Translations under genes and position numbers: made by a program
In this document: positions 5,013 through 5,561 of the stretch, in pieces
Position numbering within the stretch: position 1 is the first letter of the stretch
Layout: every line of letters begins with the position of its first letter
Source: Hyphomicrobiales bacterium
Lineage (GTDB): Bacteria > Pseudomonadota > Alphaproteobacteria > Rhizobiales > Aestuariivirgaceae
Assembly: GCA_003151375.1 (NCBI GenBank)
Contig: PLXI01000001.1
Coordinates: 19,556 to 25,116 of the forward strand
Length of the DNA stretch: 5,561 nt
Reading direction: 5' to 3'
Notes under the pieces: generated by a model
Told to the model about the DNA's origin: nothing
The model's input: the letters and a program-made list of their open reading frames with translations, nothing else
The model's database searches: none

Positions 5013-5039
5013 AGCGGATCGGCGGCGATCCGCTTTTTT
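5013..5039 (+). terminator. Rho-independent terminator after the CsbD gene
   Basis: A perfect 9-bp stem, AGCGGATCG (5013-5021) with CGATCCGCT (5026-5034), has a 4-nt GCGG loop and a T-run at 5034-5039. It lies 31 nt after the CsbD stop. On the minus strand, where the GH94 gene ends at 5059, the hairpin is followed by no T-run, so it acts mainly in the plus direction. Confidence 0.93.
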
Positions 5040-5058
5040 ATTGACCGTAATTGGCAAA

Positions 5059-5561
5059 TTAGGCAGGCAAAACAATATTGTGGTTTGCACCGTCATCACG
5101 CAAAATGACAACATATTCGCCGACTTCAGTTGCGCGCACATCCTGCTGAATCTCAATTATTGCAGAGGCGTCATGGGTAAGCTTCAAGTGATATGTTGTC
5201 TGGCCAAATCGTATGCTCACCTCGGCCTCAGGCCAGGTTGCTGGAAGAGATGGCTTCACCCGCAGTTGGTTGCCCTCACGTCTGATGCCCAAAACTGCCT
5301 CTAGCCCGGCGCGGTACATCCAACCCGCAGAGCCTGTATACCAAGTCCAACCGCCTCTTCCGGTGTGCGGCGCAACTGCATAGACATCTGCTGCGATCAC
5401 ATAGGGCTCCACCCTGTATTTTTGAACATCAACTTCATTTCGCGTATGGTTGATTGGATTAATCATAGCAAACAAGCGCTCGGCGCGTTCTGGTTGGGCT
5501 AATGCCGCATGAGCAAAGATCGACCAGATCACACCATGGGTATATTGCCCGCCATTTTCGC
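5059..5561 (-). CDS. GH94 glycosyltransferase/phosphorylase C-terminus (NdvB-type cyclic beta-1,2-glucan synthase), partial
   Basis: The gene is cut by the right edge; 167 codons are visible and the frame stays open to the edge. The translation begins ENGGQYTHGVIWSIFAHAAL, a GH94 catalytic-domain hallmark. It continues with YRVEPYVIAADVYAVAPHTG, then RGGWTWYTGSAGWMYRAGLE, and ends in a beta-rich C-terminal domain (VKPSLPATWPEAEVSIRFG). These are the conserved end blocks of the old glycosyltransferase-36 family: cellobiose/chitobiose phosphorylases and the C-terminal part of NdvB/ChvB. In NdvB, this domain sets the length of the glucan by phosphorolysis. The visible part cannot distinguish a ~2,800-residue NdvB from a stand-alone GH94 enzyme. 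It ends 20 nt past the CsbD terminator hairpin and is convergent with that gene. An internal GTG at 5532 is not the start. No minus-strand terminator is visible downstream. Confidence 0.9.
   Translation of the reverse strand, partial: ENGGQYTHGVIWSIFAHAALAQPERAERLFAMINPINHTRNEVDVQKYRVEPYVIAADVYAVAPHTGRGGWTWYTGSAGWMYRAGLEAVLGIRREGNQLRVKPSLPATWPEAEVSIRFGQTTYHLKLTHDASAIIEIQQDVRATEVGEYVVILRDDGANHNIVLPA

Noticed and set aside
4990..5304. 104-residue plus-strand reading frame after the CsbD gene
   Set aside because: It runs through the terminator hairpin and is antisense to the GH94 domain.

Overview
The window looks like chromosomal DNA of an alphaproteobacterium, probably of the Hyphomicrobiales (Rhizobiales) or a close relative, with mid-range GC by eye. 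The main evidence is a complete alphaproteobacterial general stress response (GSR) core. It consists of the anti-sigma factor gene nepR and the ECF sigma factor gene ecfG on the minus strand, divergent from phyR, which encodes the sigma-mimic response regulator, on the plus strand. A partial GH94 / cyclic beta-1,2-glucan synthase-type gene at the right edge fits the same group.

Layout, left to right. (1) 16-1382, plus strand: four small, tightly overlapping genes for predicted membrane-anchored proteins. One is a DUF1469/YqjE-like (Phage_holin_3_6) protein, and the set resembles the enterobacterial yqjD-yqjE-yqjK stress cluster in architecture. Three junctions in or at the edge of this set are ATGA overlaps, and the set ends at a strong intrinsic terminator (1402-1442). 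(2) 1454-2754, minus strand: a 51-residue DUF3309-type membrane peptide with a TTG start, coupled by ATGA to an AI-2E/PerM-family transporter. (3) 2877-3680, minus strand: ecfG preceded by nepR. (4) 3681-3895: a divergent control region with a perfect GGAAC-N16-CGTT EcfG-type promoter toward nepR and a weaker candidate toward phyR. Their -35 elements form a 9-nt inverted repeat. (5) 3896-4690, plus strand: phyR. (6) 4698-4981, plus strand: another perfect EcfG-type promoter, then a CsbD/YjbJ-family gene, then a strong hairpin terminator (5013-5039). (7) 5059-5561, minus strand: the C-terminal end of a GH94 protein, cut by the window edge.

How it fits together. In the established partner-switch model, phosphorylated PhyR binds NepR and frees EcfG, which transcribes promoters of the GGAAC-N16/17-CGTT type. 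Here that motif precedes nepR-ecfG (autoregulation) and the CsbD gene (an output). A third perfect copy lies inside the start of the transporter gene. The neighbouring small membrane proteins are of types often seen among stress-induced genes, so the window reads as a stress-response island with regulators and likely effectors side by side. The histidine kinase that would phosphorylate PhyR is not in the window. No tRNA, rRNA, CRISPR array, insertion sequence or phage module was seen, and no gene-free stretch exceeds about 215 bases.
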